The notes: generated from the sequence alone by a model not told the origin. A stretch of DNA of 64,000 nucleotides from Ambrosia x helenae (GCA_030844895.1 JAUTDX010000422.1:62001-126000); one strand, 5' to 3'; counted from the stretch's first letter, positions 1 through 11,986 are shown. Translations and numbers: made by a program.

Positions 1-1404
1 CATCCCGGCATCAGGCCCTCAATTTTATTGTCATCGAGGAACAAAATACTCTAGTCGTTGTTGAAACCGTAGAAATTGAGGAAAGACTTTCAAGTTACAG
101 GATGCCAACCATAAAGCTATAAACTGCGGTTGAGTTTCGTTTGTGTGGCTATCTTTGACTGAAAGTGTGATATTGTTTCGGTATAGATCCAGATATTTAA
201 GTTTCTTAAGAGAAAGAAAAATATCAAAGTCCACCGTCATGTTGTTACCATCCAAATAAAGTTCTTCAAGATGTTGGAGATTCCGCAATGAAAACGGAAG
301 TTCTCCTTTCAACTGATTTCTGGAAAGGTATAAGCTTTCAGCTTGTTTGAGATTGAAAAACGACGATGGAATTTCACCATACAGGTTGACGTTTTCAAGA
401 TTCAAATAAGTGAGCTTGTTTAGCTTACCAAACCAAGCAGGCAGCTTCCATCTATCAAAATTATTATTGGAGAGGGACAAATATGTGAGGTTTGAAAAGC
501 TTTCTAATGAGGGAAGGCTACCTGTGAACTTATTATAACTTAGATCCAGATATGTAAGCTGTGTCATATTCGCAATATATGACGGAATGCTACCACTGAC
601 ATTATTATGAGAAAGATCGAGCAATGTCAGCTGTGTCAGATTCGAAAAAGAGGATGGTATTTGACCAATCATGCCATTATAATTGAGGTGAAGTTCTCTA
701 AGCTGTGTCAGGTTGCTTATAGACGCGGGTGGTAGAGTCCCTTTGAAAGCGCTGTAACTTAAATCCAAGATTTTCAAGTGTTTAAGATTACCGATTGAAG
801 CTGGTAGTTCAGAATCAATGTCGACTTCTGAGAGAAAGAGTTCTCTTAGAGTCTCACTTGAATTTTGAACTAGATTTTGGAAGTCAGAACTTTGCATCGT
901 TAACCAATTTCCCGTTAGATCCAAGGAAACCAAGTTATTGAGCTGTGAGATTTGTTTCGGGACATCCCCAGTGAAGAGAGAACCTGATAGGTTCAGATTT
1001 GCTAACTGCGAGAGTCGCCCTATTCCAGAAGGAATTTGAGAGGAACAGAAATTGTTATCTGCAAGGTTTAGTGTACGAAGGTGAATGAGGTTGAAAAGAT
1101 TGTTGTTGGATGAGATAGGGCCAAAGAGAAAGCTGCTGCTCAAGTCGAGCCCGATCACATGACCGAACTTGCACTCGACCCCATCCCACGAGCAGCAATT
1201 CGACTTGTTGAGGTTCCAGGAAGCAACCTTTGGATAAGCATGAGAATCAAAGGATGCATACTTGTCAATAGACATGCTCTCTTTGAATTGGAATAAAATA
1301 GAGCATTCATCAGCATGGCTCAATGAAGAAAACTTATTGGCCAAGGCTGATTCAAGAACTTGTAGTAGGAATATCATCATAAACACATGAATAGCATTTG
1401 CCAT
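1..1404 (-). pseudogene. RLP-1: 5' part of a Cf-9/RLP12-like receptor-like protein gene, frameshifted near the window edge
   Basis: Seen: the start codon is at 1404-1402 and a 457-residue frame ends in a stop at about 31. Residues 1-22 form a hydrophobic signal peptide, followed by the LRR N-terminal cap (SHADEC near residue 30, CCSWDGVEC at 70-78) and about 14 extracellular LRRs. Compared with RLP-5 at 51641-51700, one extra T lies in a T run at about 46-52. After this base the other frame continues with LDDNKIEG, so the stop is a frameshift product and the gene continues beyond position 1. Family role: cell-surface immune or developmental receptor without a kinase. The 3' half is outside the window, so function cannot be judged. 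A homopolymer sequencing error is a real alternative to a true pseudogene. Confidence 0.8.
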
Positions 1405-1454
1405 GATGTTGAAAGATGTAGATAAGTTGATGTAAATGAAGAATATATGTTCTC

Positions 1455-1464
1455 ATTATATAAT
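1455..1464 (-). promoter_or_regulatory. TATA-like motif upstream of RLP-1
   Basis: ATTATATAAT lies about 50 bp before the RLP-1 start codon. The same motif sits 45-60 bp before the start of RLP-2, RLP-3 and RLP-5, with a one-base variant at RLP-4. Conserved position makes a core-promoter role likely. No transcript data are available. Confidence 0.5.
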
Positions 1465-1717
1465 CAATTTCTGTGATTTGAAAGAAATAAATAAAGCAAA
1501 ATAAAAATCATAATTCTGGTCACAAATATTTGAAAAAGAATATAACTCAAGGATAATAGTTGAACTTATGTCTGCACATAAGTCATAAGAGATGAAAAAA
1601 TCCAAACATCAAAAGAATCCAAATCAATGTCGACAGGAAAATAATCACATAAAATTGAAAAAAAAAAAAATTAAAGTAGAAATATTAAGTTCATTGGATG
1701 AATGATTGTTAATACTT

Positions 1718-1812
1718 AATAGACATGTTCTCTTTGAATTGGAATAACATAGAGCACTCATAAGCATGGCTCAATGATGGAACATATGAATAGATTTTGC
1801 CATGATGTCTTA
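1718..1812 (-). pseudogene. Second, decayed copy of an RLP 5' end
   Basis: On the minus strand a start codon at about 1803 (MAKSIH) is followed, after loss of most of the signal peptide, by bases matching the SLSHADECS...LFQFKE region of RLP-1, with in-frame stops. The sequence upstream (1812-1880) also resembles RLP upstream DNA. It lies about 300 bp 5' of RLP-1 in the same orientation and is a relic of another RLP copy or of an unequal crossover. The rest of 1405-1985 is AT-rich with no gene seen. Confidence 0.7.
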
Positions 1813-1984
1813 GAATTAAGGTACGTTGATGTAGATGAAGAATGTATGTTCATCATGTAATCAACTTCTATGATTAGAAAAAAAAACGAAGTCTAAAGTT
1901 AAACTGAAAAAAGAAAATAAAAAAAAAATTTAATTCAATAAACATCACACAAATATATTCTTTCCACATGAAAAAGATACAGAA

Positions 1985-2290
1985 ATAGGGAGGGCGGGAC
2001 GCTACCAGCAAAGGGGGCTGGCACCCTACTACCCTCACGGGTTTATTGCCGCCGGTGACTTAGGTAGTGGCTTCCATGAAGGCTAGTACCCCATTTGCGT
2101 GAGATATATCACGGTTTGCATAGATGCGAGACAGAGGTGCAGATGAGAGAGTGAGAGAGAGACACGGGTGCCGCCGCCAGTGAAGGGGGTTCATGGGTGG
2201 TGGTTGTGTTGGTAGTTCAGGTGGCGGGTTGCGATTGACGCAAATACGAGTACCCAGATCCTTTACCGTGTGGCGCCCCTCCCCCCTTAT
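1985..2290. other. GC-richer island of unknown origin
   Basis: About 300 bp of markedly GC-richer DNA sits in an AT-rich setting next to a microsatellite. It encodes no recognisable protein and may be a transposon piece. Open frames over it and the adjacent repeat are poly-Leu or poly-Asn artefacts. Confidence 0.3.
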
Positions 2291-2300
2291 TAATTTCCAA

Positions 2301-2400
<100 letters not shown>

Positions 2401-3206
2401 CATCATATACAATTACTATGTATTTTTTTCTCTTTCCAAAACAAGTAATTAGTTTATTAAAACCTATTTTTTGGCAATGTGTTTGAAAGTTAAAACATCC
2501 CATTTTTGGTAAATAAGTTTTTCCATTAGCATCGATTTCCATGAGAGTTGAAGAAACCAAGGGAAACGTGTTCCTGTGGGTTAAAAAAATGGCGAAACCT
2601 TTTAACGTTAGAATGGTGAATAAATTTTACCTCAAATAGAACATATATGGTGAAACTTTTATAAAACTTTTATTTTAAAACACGATGAAACTTTTATACA
2701 ATATACATTATTCTCCGCGGTTTGGAGAAAAAAAAATGTATGTGTGAACATGAATACTCTTGAGTCTTGAGTTAATGGGAAGAAAACAAGTAATTTCAGC
2801 GGTTGACTGCTTGCCTAGCTAATATTGCCAGAAATGGATGTGTGGAAATTAATACTCTTGAGAAGAAAACAAGTCATTTTAGTGGTTGACTGCTTGACTC
2901 CTATCGCTAGAAATGGACGTGGACATGGACATGAATACTGTTTACAAAGCATGCCTAAGTGATGACCATAATTTCACTAAACGACCATAGCAATTTATAG
3001 AAATTGTTTAAAAGAACATTTAGTTATACAATGTTTAAAAACGGGGTATGTTATTTGCAAAATCGGAAAATTAGCTTTGCCACAACCCTATACGGTCCGT
3101 ATAGCGCTCCACAGGCTGTATAGAGTGTCAGTGCAATAAATGTTGTCTGAAAAAAAAAACCTCCACGGGTTGTATAGTCCTTCATGGACCGTGGAGGGAT
3201 GTTTGG

Positions 3207-4200
3207 TAGTGATCAACATTAAACCCTACACGGGTCGTATAGAGCTCCACAACCGTATTTATGTACAAGGTATGAGGAATCAACGAACAGAAAAGAACTT
3301 GCAGTGTGTCAGACTGTAAAAGCAACCCTCCACGGGCAGAGGGCTTACGGGTCATGGAGAGTCTGGTTGTTGGGTGCATTTAAACCTATGCCAAGCAACA
3401 CTTTCAGACGATGACGAAAACAAAAACTTAAAAACTCTCCCGGAATGCGATTTTGGACTCGTGGTTGAATGTGGTGAGGAGGACCTTAGATCCGTTATTC
3501 AGTGTAGTGACGGGAAGCGGCGTTGCCCGATTTAAACCAGGAGTATGTAGAAGAACTGAAGTCATTTGACGTGCCACCAAGCCATCCACAGTACTCATAC
3601 AAGACTTACCATGCGGGGGGGGGGGGGGGGGGGGGGGGGGGAGGGGGGGGGGGAACGCACTGCATTATGATCCAGGCCGATATTTTCATCAAATTGAGAG
3701 TGTGCTGCCACAGCCGATTGCGCCCAAGTTTATTATTATGATTATGCGTTTCAACCCATTAGGTTTGCAGACGATGATACAGATGAAAGCAGCAGTGAAG
3801 ATGACGCTAGACCACTCATTTATTATTTGATTGGTCAAGTCGGTCAGCCGTTTGTACCCAAGTCGCTGGTACATCAGGGCATTATGGGTGGGGCAGCTGA
3901 GGTTGCGATGCCTTACGTTGCCGAGGCGGAGGGCGAGCCTAAGCGGGTCATCGAGATGGAGGAGGCGGATCCTAATGCCACACAGTATCCGCGACGCGTT
4001 TTTCTTGCGGTCAGGTTGCCTACTAATGTATTGGCGGATATACGTTTTGCTACAGCAGAGGCAAAAGAGTCGCGTTAGTGGCGGTGTGAACAGACAGATG
4101 AGGTGTTACGTTGGTTGGTTGTTGGCCAGACGGAGATTACGTGCCAGACTGGGTATGCAGCCTCGTGCGGACCGCTTATACGACCCATGACGCAGCAGAG
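3207..4200 (+). repeat. Unidentified dispersed repeat, copy 1, with remnant coding frames
   Basis: Positions 3207-4031 are repeated in the same order at 46134-46913. The plus strand carries a broken frame with YVEELKSFDVPPSHPQYSY near 3545 and, after a G run, a frame at about 3760-4078 with FADDDTDESSSEDD, GQPFVPKSLVHQGIMGG and an acidic stretch. A second overlapping frame continues to 4190. The conserved reading between copies suggests the C-terminal part of a transposon-encoded protein, but I do not recognise the family. About 370 bp of A/T-rich DNA (4200-4569) follow without a gene. Confidence 0.6.
3615..3653 (+). repeat. Long poly-G tract (G27-A-G11)
   Basis: 27 G, one A, then 11 G. The same site in the second copy of the repeat (46546-46558) has 13 G. 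It breaks the reading frame of the host repeat. The exact length is likely unreliable in any sequencing technology. Confidence 0.85.
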
Positions 4201-4569
4201 CGGGACGTCCACGCAGTAGCAGCCGCCCGATGACTCGTAGTAGTTTTGTATGTTTATGTATGTTTACTACGCTTGTTTATATTATATTTATTTTTTGGTT
4301 TTATTGTTTGTATATTGTGGTTTGTTTAGTTTAATTAGACAAACAACAAAAAAAAACATTTTATATAATAATAAACAAAAAAAGCAACACTTTATATAAA
4401 TACAAAAAACATGTTAAATAAATAACATTTAAAAAACAACATTTAAAAAAAATAACAAAAAAACAACATTTTATCCAACCCATCCCCACACACCTATCTT
4501 ATAATAATTGAAGAATGATTGAAAAGCTTATTCTATTAACAATATAAAGTGGCTTAAATAAGTCAAAAT

Positions 4570-5118
4570 CAGGGGTGCAAACGAGTCGAGCCGAGCTCGA
4601 GCCTTGCATTATCAAGCTAGGCTAATGACAATTTTCAGAAGCTCAAGCTCGATTTGAGCCTTATATTTTGGGCTCGAGCTCGACTCTATAGTATATTTAA
4701 GAACTCGAGCTCGGCTTGAAAGCTCGATCAATGTGGCAAGAGTTTAAACGAGCCCAAGCTCGGCTCGAGCTCGTTTTGGACCATTAAGGAGCTCGTTTTG
4801 GAATATTAAGGACTCGTTTTGGACCATTAATGAGCTCGTTTTGAACAATTAAGAAGCCCAAGGCCTAATGTCATTTAGTTAATGCATAAGTTGCAATACA
4901 ATTGTGCTATATTGTATTAATTGACATAAATAAGCAAAGCTCGATAAGGTCGACGAGCCTAAACGAGCTTTACATTTGAGGCTCGAGCTCGATATCTAAA
5001 TGAGCTTTATTTCAGGCTCGAGCTCGGGCTTGAGCTCGATAAGACTCGGCTCGTTCGAGCTTTTTACCGAGCCGATCTCGAGTAGCTCGCGGAGCCGCTC
5101 GGCTCGTTTGCACCCGTA
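4570..5118. mobile_element. Non-autonomous hAT-type element (MITE)
   Basis: The ends are CAGGGGTGCAAACGAG and CTCGTTTGCACCCGTA, an inverted repeat with two terminal mismatches. The element is flanked by identical 8-bp copies of GTCAAAAT at 4562-4569 and 5119-5126, the hAT target-duplication length. The interior is rich in GAGCTCG-type subterminal words and has no coding frame. Confidence 0.85.
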
Positions 5119-5269
5119 GTCAAAATACAACAACCTTAATCAATGAATTTGAGGGTCTTGTAGCAAAGTAAACGGTGGTCAAATAATAACTACAAATCCT
5201 ATCTAAAATTATGAACAATATAATAAGGAAACAATTAAATACATTGATAATTATTTTATAATAATATTC

Positions 5270-8130
5270 TCGTTAATATGTCTCCGCAATATGGAGGAGC
5301 CATCGGATACTCCAATCTTGGATCTTAGACAAAGAAACGGGCCACGACCTAGAGGTTTTTGTAAGAATATCAGCGAGTTGATCTTCAGATGTGAATGTGT
5401 TGAACACGTAAGGAGCCATTTGCAATTTTTTCGCGATCAAAGTGATAGTCTAGCGCCACATGTTTAATACGCGAGTGGTAGACAGGATTGGCAGACAATT
5501 AGGTAGCTCCTGCATTGTCACAAAAAAGTGTAGGCGATTTCAACATAGAGAGACCAAGTTCCAACAGCAAGTTTTGAACCCAAGAAAGTTCGGCTGCACC
5601 ATTTGCTAATGCCTTGTACTCGGCTTCAGTGGAGGAACGAGAAATCGGTTTCTGATGCGAGGAGCACCATGAGAGGATGTTTGACCCGAGATAAATGATG
5701 TAGGAAGTAGTGGATCACCCCATCCGCAATACCACCTCAATCAGAATTAGTAAATGCTTGAAGATCAACCCTAGTGCCACAGTTGAGAAACAAGCCGTGA
5801 TGTATTGTACCCTTGAGATACCGAAGGACACGTTTTTAGTGCTTGCCAATGAATCTCAGTAGGAGCATGCATATATTGAGAGAGCCTGTTGACGACGAAC
5901 GATACGTCGGGTCATGTAAAGGCATGATATTGAAGAGAGCCTACAAGTTGTCGATATGGGGTAGGTGGGATCCGTCAACAAGAGATAGTGTCTGATATAA
6001 TTGAGAGGTGTAGTACAGCCTTTGCACTATCCATGCGAAACTTGGTAAGGAGATTCTGAATATGAGCATGTTGAGATAGAAAGAGACCATTAACTATGGT
6101 AATGACTTCTGACCCAAGAAAGTGATGCAACACACCAAGGTCTTTAATGGAAATTTGTTGGATAATGCTCAAATGACCTGTTGAACAAAAGAGTTTTTGT
6201 TTCCGATGATGACAATATCATCAACACAAACAAGGAAGTAACAAATAACTCCCTCATGATTGTAAATAAACAAAGATGGATCACGTAGAGATTTTTTAAA
6301 CCAAGATGAAGAAGGAACTTAGTGAGTTCTGAGTACCAAGCATGAGGTGCTTGTTTGAGACCATATTTTTTTAAGACGACCAAATGTGGTTGGGAAAATC
6401 CGGGATGAACATATTCTGGTGGCTGGTACATGTACACTTCCTCATCAAAAGTACCATGTAAGAAGGCATTGTTAACAATGAGTTATCGGATAGACCAACC
6501 TTGGGAGAAAGCAATGGTGAGGACCATACGAATGGTTACGGGTTGGTGACCGGACTAAAGGTCTAAACATAGTCTTTACCATGTTCTTGAAGGAATGTCC
6601 TTAGCAACAAGGCGAGCTTTGTATTTGTCAATGGATCCATCCGGACGACGTTTGATACGAAACATCCATTTGCATCGAATAAGTTTGTGATGCGATAGAG
6701 GAACAAGTTCCCACGTGGGGTTTTGAAGAAGTGCATTGTATTCACAATCCATAGTTTTACGCCATTCAGGATCTTTCAAGGCTTGGGTGTGGGTGGTTTG
6801 TTCAATTGAGGGCGGAATTGGGTGGAGTGTGGTGGTGCAGACAAATTTTGAATTAAAAGATTTTAGGTTTGTGTTGACAAGGAAGATGGGAAGGTAAAGT
6901 GGGGGAGGTATGTGGTGAGGAGGAAAAGATGGTGAAGGAGTAGTGGAGTGGGCCGAGGGAGGAGTGGATAGAGGAGATTGTTGGCTAAAGGGTGTGTGTT
7001 TGTGTGTGTGTGTGGGGGGGGGGGGGGACGGGCTCTTGGTGGAAAGGGATCGAGTGCGCTGGTTGGTGGTGAGGCAATGAAGCCGAGAGAGAGTGAGACG
7101 GGTTGGACTCAGATGGACTGTAGGGCTCATATTCAGGCCTAGAATGGTGAGACTCTTGTTGCTGAGAAGGAGCTTTGGGGCTGTGAGATGTTGAAATGGG
7201 TGTAGAAGGAAGAATTCCTAAAGAGGAATCCATGGTTGGAATGTGGGGGGTGGGGGGTGTTGGTGAGTGTGAAAAGGAAATTTGCTTTCCATAAACTCGA
7301 CATGCTAGGAATAATAAAGCCGACGAGTTGAAGGAGCATAACATTTATAGGCAGATTTATAAGGTGAATAACCCAAGAAAAACGCATTCCTCGGAGCGGG
7401 GGGTGAAGTTTGGATTTTGCATAAGGGCGAAGCCACAGGTAGCAGAGGCATCCAAAAGGTTTGAGTTTGGTGTAGGTTGGGTTTTTATGGAAGAGAAGAG
7501 TATAAGGATTGTTGAAATCAAGAATAGGAGTGGGTAAACGATTTATTAAGTAGACCGCGACTTGGAAGGCATGCGTCTAAAAAGAAACCGGGAGTCGTGC
7601 ATGGTGAATGAGAGATAGTCTGGTTTCTACATTATTTCGGTGATGACATTCGGCAACACCATTTGTTCCAGCGTATGATGTGGGGTAGTAAATGCGAAAT
7701 TCCTTGGGATTGGAGATAGGTAGTTAAACCTCCATTATTAGTGAAGAGTGAGATTAAAGGTGTTTGAAAAAAAATCCAACAAGCTTGTCGAACTGTGGAT
7801 ACAAGACTGACACATCGGATTTATGCTTCATTGGATATAGCCATATATACTTGGTATGAAAATCAACAAAGATCGCATAGTATTTGAAACCAGCAATAGA
7901 TTTTTCCACCGGTCCCAAAACATCCGAGTAGATTAATTGTAACGGTTTGGTGGTTGTAAACGAATTCATGCCAAATGAAGCTTTATGACTTTTATTATAG
8001 AACATGAATTACAATGAAAATTTTGGAAATTGAAATTTAAACCTAAGTATTTTGCGATTTTCTTGAAAATCCGAATAGTCGGGTGTCTAAGCTTGTGGTG
8101 CCAAACCGAAGCTCAGTGCCACATCCAGTG
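5270..8130 (-). mobile_element. Degenerate Ty1/copia retrotransposon pol (integrase, RT, RNase H)
   Basis: Read on the minus strand from 8130 down, the pieces are in copia order. An integrase zinc finger and core start come first (WHHKLRHPT near 8090, then SDVLGPVEKSIAGFKYYAIF around 7900). Integrase continues through 7740-7330 in shifted frames. A Pro/Ser-rich linker (about 7330-6850) follows, then the RT start (EWRKTMDCEYNALLQNPTWE, 6780-6590), later RT (YGLKQAPHAWY near 6340; KDLGVLHHFLG near 6140) and RNase H (SSTEAEYKALANGAAE near 5620). Frameshifts and stops make it dead. No gag, PBS or clear LTR was found. A 14-G run lies at 7014-7027. Confidence 0.85.
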
Positions 8131-8990
8131 CCGATTTTGATAACCCCACCTTATATTGTAGCTTGGCTGGTGCTCTGCAATATCTCACCTTCACCAGACC
8201 TGACATTAGGTATGCGGTACAATAGGTTTTCATTCACATGCACGCGCCAAAGGTTGATCATTGGAATGCTTTGAAGCGTATTATTTGGTACATACAGGGC
8301 ACCTCTTCCTATGGCCTGACCCTTACTTCTTGTCCTAATGTTGCCCTCCGAGCTACACTGATGCTAATTAGGCACGTTGCCCTACACTCACTGTTCTACC
8401 TATGGTACTGTGTTTACATGGGTCCGAACATTCTATCCTGGTCCTCCAAGTGACACTCGACCATCTCCTATTCTAGTGCCGAAGCTGAATACCGTGCAGT
8501 CGCTAATGTTGTTGCAGAAATTTGCTGGAGACGCAACCTTCTCCTTGAGCTTCGTCGCGTTCTAAAAATGGTAACTTTTGTGTATTTGTGACAATATCAG
8601 TGTCATCTACTTATCTGGCAACCCCGTCCGACATCAGAGAACCAAACACATTGAACTGGACATCCATTTTGTCAGGAGCATGTTCAGCGTGGCACCATAC
8701 GTGTCATCATACGCCCACACGCTTTCAAGTTGTTGACATCTTCACAAAGGTCTACCATGGGTTCTATTTGACGATTTTCGCTCCAGTCTCAACATTTGGC
8801 CACCTCTTGCCACGATTACGGGGGTATAATAGAATAGAATATCTAGAGAATGTGCTATTTGTATTTTAGGAGAGTATTGTGTAAAAAGTATTGTAATTGT
8901 CTCCTTTCCCTACTTAAGGATATTGTATTATGTATTTATTGGAATGATCAATGAGAGGAAAGGCACCCATTGAATCACATAATCTTTCAA
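8131..8990 (+). mobile_element. 3' remnant of a second copia element, opposite strand
   Basis: The plus strand carries the end of RT and RNase H: LAGALQYLTFTRPDI near 8165, HAPKVDHWNALKRI near 8240, then in shifted frames the RNase H tail (RTKHIELDIHFVR near 8645 and DIFTKG-like near 8740). A purine-rich stretch at 8820 is followed by LTR-like DNA to about 8990. It abuts the minus-strand copia at about 8130, so parts of two elements are juxtaposed. Stops and shifts mark it as dead. Confidence 0.8.
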
Positions 8991-9984
8991 TAAGCAAAAG
9001 TAGGGTTACTACATAGAGCACCATCTTACAATATTCCTGCCCTTTACTCTTACAATAAATCGATGAAGTCTTGATTCACAAATATATTGTGAGTCTTACA
9101 ATATTCCTGCCCTTTACTCTTACAAAATGTAAAACTTTGACCTTTCATGGGAAACTCATAAAGATCTGCCACTGTAACGAACACATTAATGTCCAGAGCA
9201 CATGATGGGTCAAAGACCGAATTACGTCGGGTGCTAAATGGATCAGGTCAGTAGGTTGATGGGATCAACCCACCGAAACATGCAAACTTTACACGAAGCC
9301 GAACCCGAAAATTGTCTATACATATAAACCCAAAACACGATCTGAATATTTGTGGGTTGACCCATATACAACTCGTTCGACCCAAATTGTTTAAATTTTT
9401 ATTCGCAAATTAATATATTAAATTAAAATCTTACTCAAAAAACACTATTTTAGTTATAAAATCTTATGTCAGTTTATCTTTTAAGGTTAAAACTATGACA
9501 TAAAATACCTAATTCAATTTGTGACGTTAATATATTGTAAAAGAATATAATTTAATACAAATTTGTTTAACGGGTCGACCTGCCAACCTGCTCCTGTTGA
9601 CCTGAACCCGATCTGTTTAGCGAAATGGGTTCGCGGTTTAACCTGAAACTATGTACACTAAACCTAAACCCACAAATTTCATGCTAGGTTCGTGTCGTGT
9701 TCTTAGGTTAACTCTTACCATCCAAGAAATTGGAAAGTATTGAGCGTATATCCGATATGCTACAAGTTTTCAAAACCTCGGCAACTGCTTTATCTGGTGT
9801 TTATTATCCCACAAGTCCCTTAGCAATTCACAATTTTTTTTAATGACATCTAAACTAAACAAGATGAGTGTGTATGGGCATCCGCATTCGGATATGGTAA
9901 AATAAATGAAAGAAAAACTTAAAAATTATTTTAGAGAGATACTACCAGTTTTTACTTGTGCCGCCGCCGCTTAAACCCTTGCTA
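8991..9984. other. Non-coding repeat-rich spacer
   Basis: A short direct repeat containing CTTACAATATTCCTGCCC occurs at about 9026 and 9092. From about 9215 to 9725 there are many GGGT/ACCC-type words (GGGTTGACCC, GGGTCGACC), typical of a non-autonomous DNA transposon, but I could not fix its ends. No gene seen. Confidence 0.5.
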
Positions 9985-10664
9985 TAACATAAGGGGCGTT
10001 AATTCTATGATTGATAAAATTGCAGACGAGTTGGGTTTAAATTGTGCCGAAGACCCATTTTTTAGCCAAGGTTTGAGAAATAACTTTAATACTCATCTTA
10101 ATGCCATGTAAGATTTTTATCAATCAATGAGAAACACTTTGGACGAGAATTCAAATGATTCTGATTTCGCTATTTATAGCCATTTATGGAATATAAATAC
10201 TCAAGATGAAGCTACTAACACACCAAGTAGCAAACTCGGAGATAAGTGGTTCAAACTTTTTACAAAACACCACTGCACAACAATTTAAAAACTTTGATTT
10301 GTTGGCTTGGTGGAAAGAAAAGGAAGAACAATTTCCAATTCTATCCGCCATTACTCGAGACTTACTAAGTGTCCAAGCTTCCACGGTAGCTTCGGAATCC
10401 GCTTTTTCTACTGGTGGCAGGGTCTTATCAATAAGGACAACGAGGCTAATTCCTAAGGCGGTTGAGATGTCTATTTGCTTAAAGGATTACTTGGATGTGG
10501 TGGAAAGAATACAAGATAAGCGCTCACTTGAGGGAGAATTGGAGTACGAAGCCGAATTGTATGAGGACGAGGTGAATTGCAACTTGATTGAACCAATGGC
10601 CGACGAAGAAGCCGAACTTGATGAGTACCTTCGAAACAACTCAGGTTCGGGTGAAGATTAAAGA
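9985..10664 (+). pseudogene. hAT transposase C-terminal remnant (RICESLEEPER-like)
   Basis: A 151-codon frame at 10206-10661 carries the hAT dimerisation domain: FDLLAWWKEKEEQFPILSAI, DLLSVQASTVASESAFSTGG and LIPKAVEMSICLKDYLD. Upstream (10005-10205) more of the same protein can be read with an in-frame stop. The BED zinc finger and catalytic half are absent, so it is a fragment. The acidic tail (EDEVNC, EEAELDEYL) is usual for plant hAT proteins. It belongs with the terminal sequence that follows. Confidence 0.85.
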
Positions 10665-11189
10665 TGTTTTCAAGAGACGTTTGCTTATTATTAGCGATTT
10701 TCTAAGTTTCTAGTGTTTAAGTTTTTAGTAGTTAATGTTTTAGTTTTAATGTTTAAGTTGGATGTTTGTTGTTTAATCCTTATGTTTTTAGTACTTAATG
10801 AAATGATTATGGAGGTTTTAAGTTATAAGATTGTTTAATCCTTATGTTTGTTGTTTAAAGTTTGTATGAAAGTAAAAAAAGAAAAAACTGAACAGAAGTT
10901 GGCCAGCAGCAGCAAAGAAGCAGAAGTGCAGAACAACAAAAAAAACTGCAGATATGAGCCTGCAGAACCGGTTTTTTTGCCATTGACAAATAAACCGGTT
11001 TTTTTAAATCGATTAAAAAACCGATTTTTCCAACCCGGTTTTAAACCCGGTCCCAACCGGTTACAAATAATATAGATTTTAGGTTGCAAATCCAGTTTAT
11101 TAACCGAACCGGTTATTAAAAAAACGGTTTTTAAAGCTGTGGAAAAAACCGGTTTCAGTTGCTGAAAAAAACCATTTTGTACACCTCTA
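10665..11189 (+). mobile_element. Right end of the hAT element
   Basis: Many ACCGGTT/AACCGGT-type subterminal words (10970-11160) lead to a probable terminal inverted repeat, TTTTGTACACCTCTA, ending at about 11189. The same terminus and the same flank reappear at 57365-57598. The left end was not identified. Confidence 0.65.
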
Positions 11190-11560
11190 AATCGAAACTA
11201 CGTTGAAATCATCCATTAACACCCAAATACCTGCTCTTGAATCTATAACATCTTTAGCTCTCCCTAGATCTTTCTTCTCAATACTTGATCTCTGGGCCCG
11301 TACACATTTGCTATGTGAAGCATCTGCCGGCATCCTTTCAAGTATCCATTGATGAGCACACATAATATTAGTTACAGATAGCCAATTGCTTCGTGAAGAG
11401 ACTACTATTCCAGACACTAAGAAGACCACCCGATCTCCCATCTGCCTTAACAAACTCTGAGTACCAGGAGCACCCCAAAAAGAAGAAGAAACACGAATTT
11501 GTTGCCCACCATTGTCGTCTTCTCCATAAAACTCCCCCAGCAACATTCACCTAGTTATTT
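11190..11560 (-). mobile_element. LINE endonuclease-domain fragment
   Basis: On the minus strand, overlapping frames give GGLLSVWNSSLF, SSRSNWLSVTNI, then KDVIDSRAGIWVLMDDFNVV, the L1-type apurinic endonuclease pattern with its GDFN-like motif. The copy stops abruptly at the hAT terminus, so the hAT element inserted in or next to it. No RT part is present. It is frameshifted and dead. Confidence 0.75.
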
Positions 11561-11749
11561 TGTATGGCCCTGATTGACCCAATCATGTTTGATTTATTCT
11601 GTTGCCTTGATTACAGCCCATCTGTAGTTGTTACAGCCTAGGTCCATTATAAACCCCAACTAAGAATTCGTTTTGTTTTTCTTTTCAGTTTTGATTGGCT
11701 TCGGTTTTTGTTTATATCGGTTTCTAATTAACTGAATAATAAACACCCA

Positions 11750-11945
11750 AAATACCAGTTGATATGGATACAAACAAGAGATAGGAGGATTCTTGGTGCA
11801 ATTTAATGATATTCATTCCTAAAAATAAAATCACTTAGAGGCTTACAATTCAACAAAATATTAATGAAAAATACCCACCAACTCTTACAAATGACCCGTT
11901 ACTAACATATCACAACATATACATTACCGTCTTATCACCACCTCC
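11750..11945 (-). repeat. Copia LTR-like fragment downstream of RLP-2
   Basis: Starts AATACCAGTTGATATGG. It matches 44046-44283, where a primer-binding-site-like word next to a TG end and a TATA-like CCTATAAAAGG on the minus strand suggest a partial LTR. The rest of 11560-11986 is AT-rich without a gene. Confidence 0.45.
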
Positions 11946-11986
11946 AATGCCCTAGAAGACTCCACGAATTTCTTTGTGAAAAATGT

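Noticed and set aside
9215..9725. Defined DNA transposon with GGGTTGACCC words
   Set aside because: Composition suggests one, but I could not find inverted ends or a duplication.
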